Positions 42,786-51,849 of a stretch of DNA of 64,000 bases are shown here, piece after piece; positions within the stretch are counted from its first letter, which is position 1; every line of letters begins with the position of its first letter. Source of the stretch: DASVRZ01 sp038228695 (GTDB taxonomy: Bacteria; Verrucomicrobiota; Verrucomicrobiia; Chthoniobacterales; DASVRZ01). The DNA lies in assembly GCA_038228695.1 (NCBI GenBank), contig JBBRPA010000004.1, forward strand, positions 1-64,000, in the 5' to 3' direction. The notes under the pieces were generated by a model. The model made no database searches. It was given only the letters and a program-made list of their open reading frames with translations, and had not been told where the DNA came from. Position numbers and translations under genes: made by a program.

Positions 42786-43952
42786 CTAGCATTCGGTCGC
42801 GTGGCTCCGGGAAACGACAGGAAAATTTTCTCCTTGGCCGCGACGCAACTCCGACCAAGCGGGAAGCGGTGCCTCGTGAGCGACTCCCGGATTCGTGAGC
42901 AGGGCGAGAAATGATTCAACCAAGCCGGCCTCATCTTTTTCGGAAAAATCGAGTTGGTTCAGCAGCGCGACATGGCGGTAGCGGCGCAACGTGTCGCTGG
43001 CGGTCTGCGCATAGGCCTGGCGAAGGGCAGAGAGAAAACCCGCGTCCACCGTGATTCCTTCGCGGGCGAGTTGATGGAGTAAACAGGCAAGAATCTCGGA
43101 AGCGAGACGGGTGAGTCCGGTCTGTGATTGTCCCGGGTTGAGCATCTGATGCTTGTGCTCATAGTTAGAACCAAGATCGATTTGAGCCACGGCGTCAGGC
43201 GCAATCGAGCGATGCACGGAGCAGAGCAAATCGATTTCCAACCCCCAGCCAGAGGGAATCGGAAGTTGCGCAAGATCGGCGAGCCGCCCGCCAAATTCTC
43301 CGGCGAGCGGATAACGAAAACTATCGAGAAAATCGAGGAGCGGATAATGGCCTTCGACGCGGACGAGGGCGCGCAGGAGTGGGCCAACGAAGAGGCGGGT
43401 GACGCGGCCAAAGAGCTGTCCGCCCTGCTTGTCGGAGAGCCTTGGGTAGTAGCCTTTGATGAAGCGGTAACCGAGCGCGGGATCGAGCAACGGCAGGGTG
43501 AGTAACGCGGGAAGTTCGCGCCGGTAATTGAGGATGTCGGTGTCGTGGGTCACGACGACCTGGCAATCGGTTTGGCTGAGCAACCAGCCGAGTGCGGTCC
43601 AAAGATTGTGGCCCTTGCCGGAGCCGGGAAAGCGTTCCTGCCAGGCGGGCTCGTCGTTCCAGAGCAGATCGACGCGCGGATCATTTGAGGTTAGCTTTTT
43701 CATCTCGGGCAGGTCAGTTGCGATGGCGCGATTGACCGGAATGACCACGCGAGAAAAATAACGAGCGTGGGCTGTTTCCCGCAGAATTTGCTGCATGGCT
43801 GGGCGGCGTAAGTCGTCGAGCGTGCAGGGAAGGATGAGCGCGACAGGCGTGTTGCGGGCGAGATCGCCAAGCTGGTCTTCGATGTCCTCCAACGGCCGAT
43901 CGGTCAGTCGTGGCAGCGTGCTAATCAGGCCACGCTGATGAAAGTCGCTCAT
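42786..43952 (-). CDS. Glucosyl-3-phosphoglycerate synthase-like (GT81)
   Basis: A 388-residue GT-A glycosyltransferase of the GpgS/GT81 type. The donor-site aspartates are in VVTHDTDILNYRRELP; GYYPRLSDKQGGQLFGRVTRL and YPLAGEFGGRLADLAQLPI are the metal/acceptor blocks; LPIPSGWGLEIDLLC resembles the GpgS acceptor loop. GpgS transfers glucose from NDP-glucose to 3-phosphoglycerate for glucosylglycerate or polysaccharide priming. The closest alternative is mannosyl-3-phosphoglycerate synthase. It overlaps pssA by 4 bases in a psd-pssA-gpgS-like operon. Confidence 0.7.
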   Translation of the reverse strand: MSDFHQRGLISTLPRLTDRPLEDIEDQLGDLARNTPVALILPCTLDDLRRPAMQQILRETAHARYFSRVVIPVNRAIATDLPEMKKLTSNDPRVDLLWNDEPAWQERFPGSGKGHNLWTALGWLLSQTDCQVVVTHDTDILNYRRELPALLTLPLLDPALGYRFIKGYYPRLSDKQGGQLFGRVTRLFVGPLLRALVRVEGHYPLLDFLDSFRYPLAGEFGGRLADLAQLPIPSGWGLEIDLLCSVHRSIAPDAVAQIDLGSNYEHKHQMLNPGQSQTGLTRLASEILACLLHQLAREGITVDAGFLSALRQAYAQTASDTLRRYRHVALLNQLDFSEKDEAGLVESFLALLTNPGVAHEAPLPAWSELRRGQGENFPVVSRSHATEC

Positions 43953-44785
43953 GGTTTCGCGGCGCCGTCGGGAACGGGTTCTTCTTCGTCATCATCTTCT
44001 TCCTCAATTTCTTTGCGGAGACGTTTTGAAACAAACGGACGGAAGAAACCGTAGAGCAGGTAGCTAATGAAGAGGATCGCCGGCATCCAGCGATAGTAGA
44101 GAATGGTTAGAAGAATGAGGACGATGAAAACGAGCAGGCGCGGGAGGGATTTTTGTGTGCGCCAGTTGACTGCCTTGAAGCTGGGATATTTGAAATGGCT
44201 AAACATCATCCAAGATAGGAAAAGCAGGAGTGGCGGCAGTGCGAAACGCCACGGGCCGACCACTTTGTCGTTCTCTTGAAGGCCAAGCATGAAGAGGGTG
44301 ATCGAGGCGGTGACTCCGGCGGCGGCGGGAATGGGAATGCCCGAGAAATCCTTGTCCACATCGCCCCCGTTTTCCTTCGCCGCAGCAATGCAATTGAAGC
44401 GCGCTAACCGGAGCGCCCCGCAGACGAGATAGACTGAGGCGATGATCCAACCTGAATCCCAGTCTTTCAAAACGATCCGATAAACTAACAGCGCAGGCGC
44501 AACGCCGAACGAGACGATGTCGGCCAACGAATCGAACTCCCTTCCGAACGGACTCTCCGCCCCGGACATGCGCGCCATGCGACCGTCGAGCACATCGAAA
44601 ACGCAGGCCCCGAGAATAAGCAAGATGGCCTGATGATAGTAAACAAAAGGGACGAGGGTCGCCGCGTCGTTCACCTGAAGAAGCGCGCCCTCAATGATCC
44701 GCAAAATGGCGGTGAAGCCGCAGAACAAATTGCCCGCCGTCATGAGGTTCGGCAGGAGATAAATTTTCGGTTCGCCGTCGCGCAT
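43949..44785 (-). CDS. pssA: CDP-diacylglycerol-serine O-phosphatidyltransferase
   Basis: A 278-residue inner-membrane enzyme that joins serine to CDP-diacylglycerol, making phosphatidylserine. The CDP-alcohol phosphotransferase motif is complete: FDVLDGRMARMSGAESPFG, then REFDSLAD (residues ~62-86, D-G-x2-A-R-x8-G-x3-D-x3-D). About seven membrane helices and an acidic tail (EEEDDDEEEPVP) follow. psd lies 9 bases upstream, so both steps of phosphatidylethanolamine synthesis are co-expressed. Confidence 0.95.
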   Translation of the reverse strand: MRDGEPKIYLLPNLMTAGNLFCGFTAILRIIEGALLQVNDAATLVPFVYYHQAILLILGACVFDVLDGRMARMSGAESPFGREFDSLADIVSFGVAPALLVYRIVLKDWDSGWIIASVYLVCGALRLARFNCIAAAKENGGDVDKDFSGIPIPAAAGVTASITLFMLGLQENDKVVGPWRFALPPLLLFLSWMMFSHFKYPSFKAVNWRTQKSLPRLLVFIVLILLTILYYRWMPAILFISYLLYGFFRPFVSKRLRKEIEEEDDDEEEPVPDGAAKP

Positions 44786-44794
44786 GACGTCTGT

Positions 44795-45451
44795 TTACGG
44801 GGCTAGTTCTGCGATCGGGGTGGTGCCGCATTTCACGCGGTCGCCGATTTTTACGAGCAGCTTGGTGCCGAGCGGGAGATAAACCTCCGTGCGGGAGCCG
44901 AAACGGATCATTCCAAAATGGTCACCTTTTTTTAGGTCGTCGCCCACCAAACTCCAAGGGACGATCCGCCGCGCGATCGCACCGGTAATCTGCCGGACAA
45001 CAAACGTGGCCTTCGCATTTTGGAAACCCCAAGTGACGTATTCGTTGAGTCGGGTGGCGTCGGGGTGGCGGGCGTCGAGCATTTTGCCGAGGTGATGCTC
45101 GCGATGAATGACCTTTCCAGCCAGCGGGGCGCGGTTCGTATGGACGTCGAAGACGGAGAGGAAAATGCCCACTCGCATCATCGAGGTATGGGTCACCTCA
45201 GGCTCGAGCATTTCCCCGACGATGTCGGCGATGACTCCATCAGCGGCGGCCACGACGAGCGAATCGCCGGGTGGAATCTCGCGCACTGGATCGCGGAAAA
45301 ACCAAAACACATAAAGGATCAGCAGGAGCCAAATACTGAGCAGGGCCATTCCGAAGAGGGGAAAGGGGCCGAGCAGAACGGCTGAGCCGGTGGCAAGCGC
45401 CAGCAGAATTGCTAATATCCATCGAGCCTCGTAAATCGTTTGCCATCGCAT
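44795..45451 (-). CDS. psd: Phosphatidylserine decarboxylase (short type)
   Basis: A 218-residue proenzyme of the PSD-A type that turns phosphatidylserine into phosphatidylethanolamine. N-terminal membrane helices (residues ~10-50) precede conserved FLSVFDVHTNRAPLAGKV. Self-cleavage occurs at the Gly-Ser of RFGSRTEVYLPLGTKLLV (about residue 183), where Ser becomes the pyruvoyl group. Length and order match bacterial short PSDs. It is the first gene in psd-pssA-gpgS-like. Confidence 0.94.
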   Translation of the reverse strand: MRWQTIYEARWILAILLALATGSAVLLGPFPLFGMALLSIWLLLILYVFWFFRDPVREIPPGDSLVVAAADGVIADIVGEMLEPEVTHTSMMRVGIFLSVFDVHTNRAPLAGKVIHREHHLGKMLDARHPDATRLNEYVTWGFQNAKATFVVRQITGAIARRIVPWSLVGDDLKKGDHFGMIRFGSRTEVYLPLGTKLLVKIGDRVKCGTTPIAELAP

Positions 45452-45518
45452 AATGAACTAGTCTCGACAGGGACCATGCAGCGTCAAGCCCAAGTTCGCA
45501 GCGTGCAGACGAAGGGGA

Positions 45519-46619
45519 TTACAAACGTGCGAGAATGGCGGAGCCCATCTCGACGGTGCCGACTTTTTGCGTGCCTTCGCTCCAGATATCGCCGGTGCGG
45601 AAGCCGTCGTCGATCGTCTGGCGGACGGCCGCTTCGATGGCGAGGGCGGCATTTTCTTCGCCGAGAGAATGGCGCAGAAGCATGGCCGCGCTGAGAATCT
45701 GGGCGATGGGATTGGCGATGCCGCGACCCGCGATGTCGGGAGCGGTGCCGCCGCTGGGTTCGTAGAGACCGAAAGGGCGCGAGGTGGCGGGGTTGATCTG
45801 GCCAAGACTGGCGCTCGGGAGCATGCCGAGCGAGCCCGTGATCATGGCCATCTCATCGCTGAGGATGTCGCCAAAGAGATTTTCTGCGAGGACCACATCG
45901 AAGCTTTTCGGTTGTTTGATGAGCTGCATGGCGGCGTTGTCCACGTAGAGATGGCTGAGCGCGACATCGGGATAGTGGGCGGAAACTTCGGTGACGGTTT
46001 TGCGCCAGAGGACACCGTTTTCGAGGACGTTAGCTTTGTCGATGGAGGTGAGTTTTTTGCTGCGACCTTGGGCGGATTGGAAAGCGATGTGGGCGATGCG
46101 CTCGATCTCGCTTTTTTTGTAAATCATCGTGTCGATTGCGACCAGTTCGCCGTCACGCATTTCGGTAAGTTTGGGTTGGCCGAAATAGAGGCCGCCGGTG
46201 AGTTCACGAACGCAAAGCACGTCGAATCCGCCCGCGACGAGATCGGGGCGGATGGGAGAAGCATGGGTCAGGGCCGGGAAACAAAGGGCCGGGCGCAGGT
46301 TAGCGAAGAGGCCGAAATGTTTGCGGAGCGGGAGAAGCGCGGCCCGCTCGGGTTGCTGATTGGGCGGGAGCGATTCCCATTTCGGGCCGCCGACGCTGCC
46401 GAAGAGAATGGCGTGGCTTTTTTCGCAGGCCCGCAACGTGGTCTCCGGCAAGGCGTGGCCTTCGAGGTCGATAGCGATGCCGCCAACGTTGTGCTCGGAG
46501 AACTGGAGATCGAGAGAAAATTTTTCTGCGATACGGTCGAGGATGCGTCGGGCCTGGCTCATGACCTCGGGTCCGATGCCGTCCCCGGCGAGGACGGCGA
46601 TGTGGTAGGTGGTGTTCAT
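45519..46619 (-). CDS. leuB: 3-isopropylmalate dehydrogenase
   Basis: A 366-residue NAD-dependent decarboxylating dehydrogenase of leucine synthesis. Family hallmarks are AVLAGDGIGPEVM at the start, RELTGGLYFG, the substrate-binding YKKSEIERIAHIAF, the ENLFGDILSDEMAMITGSLGM block and EPSGGTAPDIAGRGIANPIA. Length is normal. It stands alone on the minus strand. An intrinsic terminator upstream (46623-46652) closes the preceding secretin gene, so leuB needs its own promoter in the tight gap. Confidence 0.96.
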   Translation of the reverse strand: MNTTYHIAVLAGDGIGPEVMSQARRILDRIAEKFSLDLQFSEHNVGGIAIDLEGHALPETTLRACEKSHAILFGSVGGPKWESLPPNQQPERAALLPLRKHFGLFANLRPALCFPALTHASPIRPDLVAGGFDVLCVRELTGGLYFGQPKLTEMRDGELVAIDTMIYKKSEIERIAHIAFQSAQGRSKKLTSIDKANVLENGVLWRKTVTEVSAHYPDVALSHLYVDNAAMQLIKQPKSFDVVLAENLFGDILSDEMAMITGSLGMLPSASLGQINPATSRPFGLYEPSGGTAPDIAGRGIANPIAQILSAAMLLRHSLGEENAALAIEAAVRQTIDDGFRTGDIWSEGTQKVGTVEMGSAILARL

Positions 46620-46622
46620 AAA

Positions 46623-46652
46623 TAAAAAACGCCCCGACCGAAGCCGGGGCGC
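46623..46652 (-). terminator. Intrinsic terminator after the secretin gene
   Basis: A GC-rich perfect stem (CGCCCCG, 46630-46636, with CCGGGGCG at 46644-46651) has a short loop and a T-run on the minus strand, 32 bases past the secretin stop and just upstream of leuB. It should also separate leuB from secretin transcripts. Confidence 0.88.
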
Positions 46653-46682
46653 TTATTATTCAGACCGCTTTCGGTTTATCAA

Positions 46683-48500
46683 TTATTTCTGATACCGAGT
46701 GGTGATTTTCGTCACCCCTTGGGTTGCATGCGGTGGGACACCGGGAGGCGTGATGTGGGCGGCTAGGGAGTCATTTCGGGTTGGAACGACGCGGATGGAG
46801 CCCTTGGCGTTGTTTCTCCAGCCGTTCGAATCGGCAAACTCGTCGCCGCTGTCGGTCAGGCCGGTAACCTGATTTTCCAAGCCGGTGCCGTATCCTTCCT
46901 CAATGATCGTCGGGGTGACGAAGATGAGCAGGTTGCGCTTGGTTTTGGATTTCACTTTTTCTTGGAAGAGGTAACCGAGGCCAGGAATATCGCCGAGGAT
47001 CGGCACCTTCGCACCGGTTTTGGTGGTTTCATCTTGAAGGAGTCCACCGATGGCGAGCGTGTCTCCGCTCTTGATCAGAACGTTCGAATCAAGGGTGCGG
47101 GTGTCGATGATAGGGCTGAAGACGGTTGCACCGCTGATCGTGAACTGAGCGTCAGAGACCTTGTTACTGATCTCAGGTTTGACCGAGAGGGTGACATAGT
47201 CGTCTTTGTTAATCGAGGGTTTGACGATGAGTGTGTTACCATACTCTTTTTCCTCGAATCCGCCGAAGACAGCCGTGGCAGTCTGTTCATTGAAGTTCAA
47301 CTGCGGGACGGGTTGGCTGCGAACGATCTTGATCGTGGCCTCCTGGTTGTCAGCAGTGACGATGCGTGGGTTGGCGAGAAATTCCGCGTCCGTGTCTTCG
47401 TTGAGGAAGCGCAAGGTGAGCGAGAGCTGTGGGGCTGAGACAATCGCAAACTGATTGGCGAGCTGCTCAATGGAGCCGCTGAGGATGTTTCCACCCTCTG
47501 GCCGGCCAGCAAAATCGGTGGTGGGAATCGTACCGTCGGTGTTTGGCTTGGTGGTGCCATCATAAGCGCCGTATTTGAAGGTTTTGGCGCTAGAGGAACC
47601 GCCGAGTACGCCTCCCCAGTTGATGCCGTAGCTCTGCTTCGGATTAGCATTCACCTCGACGAGGCGTGCTTCAATCATGACCTGCCGGGTTGGCTTGTCG
47701 ATGAGCTGCAGGAAGGCCGCGATGGAGGCCATATTTGATTTGAATTCGCGGTAGAAGATCGTGTTTGTGCGTGGGTCGACTTGGGGAGGCACGCCGCTTA
47801 GGATTTGGCCTTGGAGCAATCCGGCGCAGGCATCGGCCCGTCCGTAGCTGAAGGTGTAGTAGCCAGCATCGGTTGGCTCTTTTTTCTTTTCCGCCTCAGT
47901 TTTGATGAAAAAGGTGCCGTCGGTCTCATAGAGGTAAAGACCTTTATCTTGGACGATGATTTGGATCGCCTGCATCGCGGTCTTGTTTTCCAACCGCATG
48001 GTTACAGTGCCTTGGATGGTTTCGCCGACGACGAGATCGATTTTGGCTTGCCGGGCGAGTAGGCGTAAGACGTAGCCGAGTTCATCGCCTTGAAACTCAC
48101 GGGGCTTGGCACCACCGGAAGCGCCAGTGTCGGAAAGCGCGCTTGGGGTTGTATCGGCTATGACTGGAGCCACTGCGGAAGCATCAGGAAGTGCGTCCGA
48201 GGCAGCACCGCCCAACGGCGGCTCGATCGCTGCGGGAATTTCGTTATTAGGGACGTCGATTCCAGCGGGGGTGGCTTCGACCGTGCTGGAGGGTGGTTCC
48301 ACTGCAGCCGGCATTTCCGGAATTGCAACGGGGGCCGTTGCAGGGATGGCGGATTCGGTCGGCTTTGGCTGGAGCAGTCCCGAGACCAACTTAGGCGAGG
48401 AGCCAGGGGTGGCTTCTTGGGCCGAAGTAATCAGCGGGAACAGCAGGCAAAGGGAGCTGAATGCGCCCAGGGTGTAAATGTGTCGGTTGAGGTTTAACAT
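46683..48500 (-). CDS. Secretin (GspD/PilQ-type outer-membrane channel)
   Basis: A 605-residue outer-membrane secretin with a signal peptide (residues 1-27, ends ITSAQE). A Pro/Ala/Val linker is followed by an STN-type domain (ELGYVLRLLARQAKIDLVVG), N-domains (PPQVDPRTNTIFYREFKSN), and the C-terminal secretin core: MIEARLVEVNANPKQSYGIN, LLQDETTKTGAKVPILGDIP, GYLFQEKVKSKTKRNLLIFV, TPTI. Such channels serve type II secretion or type IV pili. No ATPase or platform gene accompanies it here; it may work with the pseudopilin at 10.9 kb. Confidence 0.93.
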   Translation of the reverse strand: MLNLNRHIYTLGAFSSLCLLFPLITSAQEATPGSSPKLVSGLLQPKPTESAIPATAPVAIPEMPAAVEPPSSTVEATPAGIDVPNNEIPAAIEPPLGGAASDALPDASAVAPVIADTTPSALSDTGASGGAKPREFQGDELGYVLRLLARQAKIDLVVGETIQGTVTMRLENKTAMQAIQIIVQDKGLYLYETDGTFFIKTEAEKKKEPTDAGYYTFSYGRADACAGLLQGQILSGVPPQVDPRTNTIFYREFKSNMASIAAFLQLIDKPTRQVMIEARLVEVNANPKQSYGINWGGVLGGSSSAKTFKYGAYDGTTKPNTDGTIPTTDFAGRPEGGNILSGSIEQLANQFAIVSAPQLSLTLRFLNEDTDAEFLANPRIVTADNQEATIKIVRSQPVPQLNFNEQTATAVFGGFEEKEYGNTLIVKPSINKDDYVTLSVKPEISNKVSDAQFTISGATVFSPIIDTRTLDSNVLIKSGDTLAIGGLLQDETTKTGAKVPILGDIPGLGYLFQEKVKSKTKRNLLIFVTPTIIEEGYGTGLENQVTGLTDSGDEFADSNGWRNNAKGSIRVVPTRNDSLAAHITPPGVPPHATQGVTKITTRYQK

Positions 48501-48589
48501 GGCGTGCTACTTTCTAAGTTGCGGTATTGCAAAATGATTTAAGCAGGAAGCAGACCAACCCCGTGCCAGGGGTGAGAAAGAAAATTCGG

Positions 48590-48645
48590 CTCTTGTATTT
48601 GCGAATCCCTGCTCCCTAAAGGCGGGGTTTTATCGCAAATAAGAG
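48590..48645. repeat. Stem-loop between trpF and the secretin gene
   Basis: The 13-base TCGCAAATAAGAG (48633-48645) pairs with CTCTTGTATTTGCGA (48590-48604) apart from a two-base bulge, with a loop of 28 bases. On the minus strand it follows the trpF stop and is trailed by a T-rich tract, so it may end trpF transcripts or shape the leader of the secretin mRNA. The long loop is unusual for a terminator. Confidence 0.55.
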
Positions 48646-48657
48646 ACGAACCCGGGA

Positions 48658-49320
48658 TTAAAGCCCCGTTTTCCGCGCGTTAGCGATGAAAGCCCGCACC
48701 CGCGCCGCATCTTTCTGGCGCGGCGTTGTCTCCACACCACTGGCCACGTCCACATAGCGGACCCTAGTCGCTCGCAATGCTGCGGAAACGTTCTCCGGGT
48801 TCAATCCGCCAGAAAGGAGGATATGCTCTCGATTTTTCAGCGCTTCCAGCAGCGCCCAGTCGAAAGTTTTCCCCGTTCCGCCCCGCTCGGAGCCCGCGAA
48901 TGCGTCCAGCAAAACTGGAAATGTGGCGAAATTCTCGACCGCTCGGAAGGAATCCGCATCCGCCACACGCAGGGCTTTAATGACTTCCTTTCCGCTTTTC
49001 TGCGAGATTGATTCGCAGAATTGCAAATCCTCGTCCCCGTGAAGTTGGAGGGCATCGATGAACGGCTCGCTGAGCCAGGAGAGTGCTTCCGCCTCAGTGG
49101 GATTGACCGCCACAGCGACGCGCTGAATGGAATCCGGCGAGTCTTTCAACCAATCCCGCTCCCGCTCCATCTCGATGAAACGCTTTGACCCGCGATAAAA
49201 ATTGAACCCGATGGCGCTGGCCCCGGCCTCCACGCTCAGAGCCAGGTCCCCGGGGTTCGTGATCCCGCAAATTTTTACTCCCACAACCCCGGGTGGAAGC
49301 ATGCCAAAGAGCGTCCTCAC
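48658..49320 (-). CDS. trpF: Phosphoribosylanthranilate isomerase
   Basis: A 220-residue (beta/alpha)8 enzyme of tryptophan synthesis. GVKICGITNPGDL supplies the catalytic Cys, VAVNPTEAEAL and DALQLHGDED follow, and VLLDAFAGSERGGTGKTFDW provides the general-acid Asp; LSGGLNPENVSAALRATRV and YVDVASGVE complete the phosphate loop. No other trp gene is in the window. Its ATG overlaps the TGA of the upstream membrane-protein gene, so the two share a transcript. Confidence 0.96.
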   Translation of the reverse strand: MRTLFGMLPPGVVGVKICGITNPGDLALSVEAGASAIGFNFYRGSKRFIEMERERDWLKDSPDSIQRVAVAVNPTEAEALSWLSEPFIDALQLHGDEDLQFCESISQKSGKEVIKALRVADADSFRAVENFATFPVLLDAFAGSERGGTGKTFDWALLEALKNREHILLSGGLNPENVSAALRATRVRYVDVASGVETTPRQKDAARVRAFIANARKTGL

Positions 49321-49739
49321 TCGATCACCCGCCCCCGCGCCTGCTTGATTTCTCTGACTTGTGAGGAGCTGGTCATGACCTGGACCCGGCGGTTTTCATC
49401 CAGAAAAACGGAACTGAGCAACCATGAGACCGAACTGATGATGATTGAGCCGAAAACGGTCGTCCAAAAGCCCTCGACGTGAAACCCGGGCGTCAAACCG
49501 CTCGTCAGTTTCAGCACCACTGCATTCACGATCAGGATGAAAAGCCCCATGGTCACGAGGATGAAAGGCAGGCTTAGGAGCAACAACACCGGGCGAATGA
49601 GGGCGTTGAGCAATCCCAAAACGAGCGCGGCAAGAAGCAGCGCCCCCCAGCCAGAATACGTGATCCCAGGGAGTAAATGGGCAGCCGCCATGACCGCCAA
49701 AGCCGTAAATATCCAGCGGAGCAAAAAAGCTTTCATCAT
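49317..49739 (-). CDS. Small four-helix membrane protein (phage-holin family IV)
   Basis: A 140-residue protein with four predicted membrane helices: FLLRWIFTALAVMAAAHLL, ALLLAALVLGLLNALIRPVL, LLLSLPFILVTMGLFILIVN and IIISSVSWLLSSVFL. The central LGLLNALIRPVLLLLSLPF motif identifies the widespread 'phage holin family' PF04020-type proteins; despite the name they are chromosomal proteins of unknown function. It is translationally coupled to trpF (ATGA overlap) and preceded by a terminator-like hairpin. Confidence 0.88.
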   Translation of the reverse strand: MMKAFLLRWIFTALAVMAAAHLLPGITYSGWGALLLAALVLGLLNALIRPVLLLLSLPFILVTMGLFILIVNAVVLKLTSGLTPGFHVEGFWTTVFGSIIISSVSWLLSSVFLDENRRVQVMTSSSQVREIKQARGRVIE

Positions 49740-49810
49740 GAAAATTTACCCCGACCTCTCTCGAAACCAAGGAATAATCTTTTTCCTTCCGTCCTCTAGG
49801 ATTCGGGGCT

Positions 49811-49842
49811 ATAAAAAAAGCGCGTTCCTTTGGGTGGAACGC
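49811..49842 (-). promoter_or_regulatory. Terminator-like hairpin in the trpF operon leader
   Basis: A 7-bp stem GCGTTCC/GGAACGC (49822-49828 with 49836-49842) has a 7-base loop and is followed on the minus strand by a run of seven T (complement of 49812-49818). It lies about 75 bases upstream of the membrane-protein/trpF operon and downstream of no minus-strand gene, so it could be an attenuator. A leader peptide with Trp codons was not found by eye, so this is weak. Confidence 0.4.
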
Positions 49843-49871
49843 CTGTGATTCAGAAATAAATCGTTGTTATT

Positions 49872-50177
49872 ATGGGAAAAAAAACTGAAAAAACCGTTGT
49901 GGAGCCTGCAAAGTCTCCTGTAACCGCAGCCAAGGCAGCCCCCAAGGTCGCTTCCGATTCGGGAGTGGTCGCCAAAAAAACCGCTGCACCGAAAAAAGTC
50001 GCTGCGAAAACTGCACCGAAAACCAAACCTGCCGCCAAGAAATCGGCCAAGCCCACGTTTGAGGACATCCAAAAGCAAGCCTACTTCGTGGCCGAACGGC
50101 GCCAAGCCCTCGGTCTCCCGGGAGACGCGGCCAGCGACTGGATTCAGGCCGAAAAAGAACTTCTCGCCGCGAAATAG
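49872..50177 (+). CDS. Histone H1-like DUF2934 protein
   Basis: A 101-residue protein. Residues 1-60 are Lys/Ala/Pro/Val-rich (KAAPKVASDSGVVAKKTAAP, then KKVAAKTAPKTKP), like the tails of bacterial histone-H1-type proteins that bind DNA. Residues 62-101 (FEDIQKQAYFVAERRQALGL, GDAASDWIQAEKELLA) match the small DUF2934 helix-turn-helix-like domain. The pair of parts occurs in Verrucomicrobia and some proteobacteria. A nucleoid role is likely but inferred. Confidence 0.85.
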   Translation: MGKKTEKTVVEPAKSPVTAAKAAPKVASDSGVVAKKTAAPKKVAAKTAPKTKPAAKKSAKPTFEDIQKQAYFVAERRQALGLPGDAASDWIQAEKELLAAK

Positions 50178-50286
50178 CCTGTTCCGCGTTTGGTGCGGAC
50201 ATCCTGCCCCCGACTCGCAAACGGTCTTTTCAGACTGTCCAGCTTCTTGCACTTCGTTCCCCGGGTTTTCTTCTGCTTCCTGACTG

Positions 50287-51768
50287 ATGCCTTCCGCCTA
50301 CGAAAAACTTCTCGCCCGAGCCCGAGAGATCGCGCTCATTGATAATACCTCCAATCTGCTCCAGTGGGACCAGGAAACCTACCTTCCCCGGCAGGCCAAC
50401 GACTATCGCGGCGAGCAACTCGCCTGGTTATCTGGCCATTCCCATCGGCTTCTGACCGCACCCGAGGTGGGCGACTGGCTCAAGGGCGCCGCCGACGGCG
50501 GATTTGCCGAGGGCACCGTCGAGCACGCCAACGTCACCCGGCTGCAGCGCAAATATGATCGCGCCACCCGAGTTCCGGTCGCATTCGTCGAGGCGCTGGA
50601 ACGCGAAAAATCTCATGGGCACGCTACTTGGGTCGAGGCGCGGCAAAAAAACGACTTTACCATTTTCCAGCCCAGTCTGACCCGGCTCCTCGATCTTTCC
50701 CGTGCTCTCGCCGACCACTGGGGCTATCCCGGCGACGGCGAACGCTACGACGCCCTGCTCGAGACCTACGAACCCGGCATCACCACGGCGAACCTCACGG
50801 AACTCTTTGCCGGATTACGTCCGCCGCTCGTCGAACTCCTAAAGGAACGCAAAAACCAGCACCGTCCTCTCCAGCGTCTCGACGGCACCTTTCCGGCGGG
50901 CGCCCAGGCCGCCTTTGCCCGCGAGGTCGCCGAGTCTCTGGGCTACGATTTCGAAGCGGGCCGGATCGACGTTACGGCGCATCCATTTTGCCTGACGGCG
51001 GGCCCGCGCGACGTTCGCATCACGACCCGTTACGATGAGGCCGACTTCCTTTCGTCTCTCTATAGCGTTCTGCACGAAACCGGCCACGCCCTCTATGAAA
51101 TGGGTCTCCCGCAGAATCAATTCGGGCTTCCAGCAGGTTCGGCCTCCTCCAACGGGATTCACGAAAGCCAGTCGCGCCTGTGGGAAAACCACATCGGGCG
51201 CTCCACCACCTTCTGGCGGCGCTGGACCGATGACGCCATCGCTCGTTTCCCTGACCTGGCAGAGTTCTCGGCCGAAGACATCACGGCTGCAACCCAGTCC
51301 GTCCAAGCGAGTTTCATTCGCGTCGAGGCCGATGAAATGACTTACGATCTGCACATTATGCTTCGGTTCAATCTCGAGATTGCGCTCTTGCGCGGGGATC
51401 TCGAAGTCGCCGGTTTGCCGTCCGCGTGGAACGAGCTCTTTCAGAAATCTTTCGGACTGCGCGTGCCTGACGCCGCGCGCGGCTGTTTGCAGGACATCCA
51501 CTGGAGTTTTGCCGGGTTCGGTTATTTTCCCACTTACACCCTCGGCAACCTCAACGCGTCGCAGATCATGGCCACAGCGGAAAAGAAAATCCCCGGGCTC
51601 GAAGACGAACTCACCCTCGGCAACTACGAACCGCTTCTTCTCTGGTTGCGCGAAAACATCCATCGCCACGGGCAGACCCTGCTCGCTCCCGAACTGATGC
51701 GCCGGGCCACGGGCGAGACGACGAATCCGAAGTATCACCTCGACTATCTCCGGGCGAAGTATTTGTAA
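50287..51768 (+). CDS. Metallocarboxypeptidase Taq (M32)
   Basis: A 493-residue M32 zinc carboxypeptidase. Zinc ligands are in HETGHALYE (His263, His267, Glu264 as base); the third ligand and the GIHESQSRLWENHIG block are typical of Taq-type enzymes, as is the N-terminal LLQWDQETYLP. It cleaves C-terminal residues from peptides in the cytoplasm. No signal peptide. Length is normal. It stands alone 110 bases after the DUF2934 gene. Confidence 0.95.
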   Translation: MPSAYEKLLARAREIALIDNTSNLLQWDQETYLPRQANDYRGEQLAWLSGHSHRLLTAPEVGDWLKGAADGGFAEGTVEHANVTRLQRKYDRATRVPVAFVEALEREKSHGHATWVEARQKNDFTIFQPSLTRLLDLSRALADHWGYPGDGERYDALLETYEPGITTANLTELFAGLRPPLVELLKERKNQHRPLQRLDGTFPAGAQAAFAREVAESLGYDFEAGRIDVTAHPFCLTAGPRDVRITTRYDEADFLSSLYSVLHETGHALYEMGLPQNQFGLPAGSASSNGIHESQSRLWENHIGRSTTFWRRWTDDAIARFPDLAEFSAEDITAATQSVQASFIRVEADEMTYDLHIMLRFNLEIALLRGDLEVAGLPSAWNELFQKSFGLRVPDAARGCLQDIHWSFAGFGYFPTYTLGNLNASQIMATAEKKIPGLEDELTLGNYEPLLLWLRENIHRHGQTLLAPELMRRATGETTNPKYHLDYLRAKYL

Positions 51769-51849
51769 AAGAGGCTGCCCTTCTCGCTGCTGGTTCCCAT
51801 TTTTCCATCGTGCCTTCGCGATCGGTGATGTAAAAACCTCCCGCATCGC

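Noticed and set aside
45567..46625. 352-codon plus-strand frame
   Set aside because: Antisense to leuB, which shows all family signatures.
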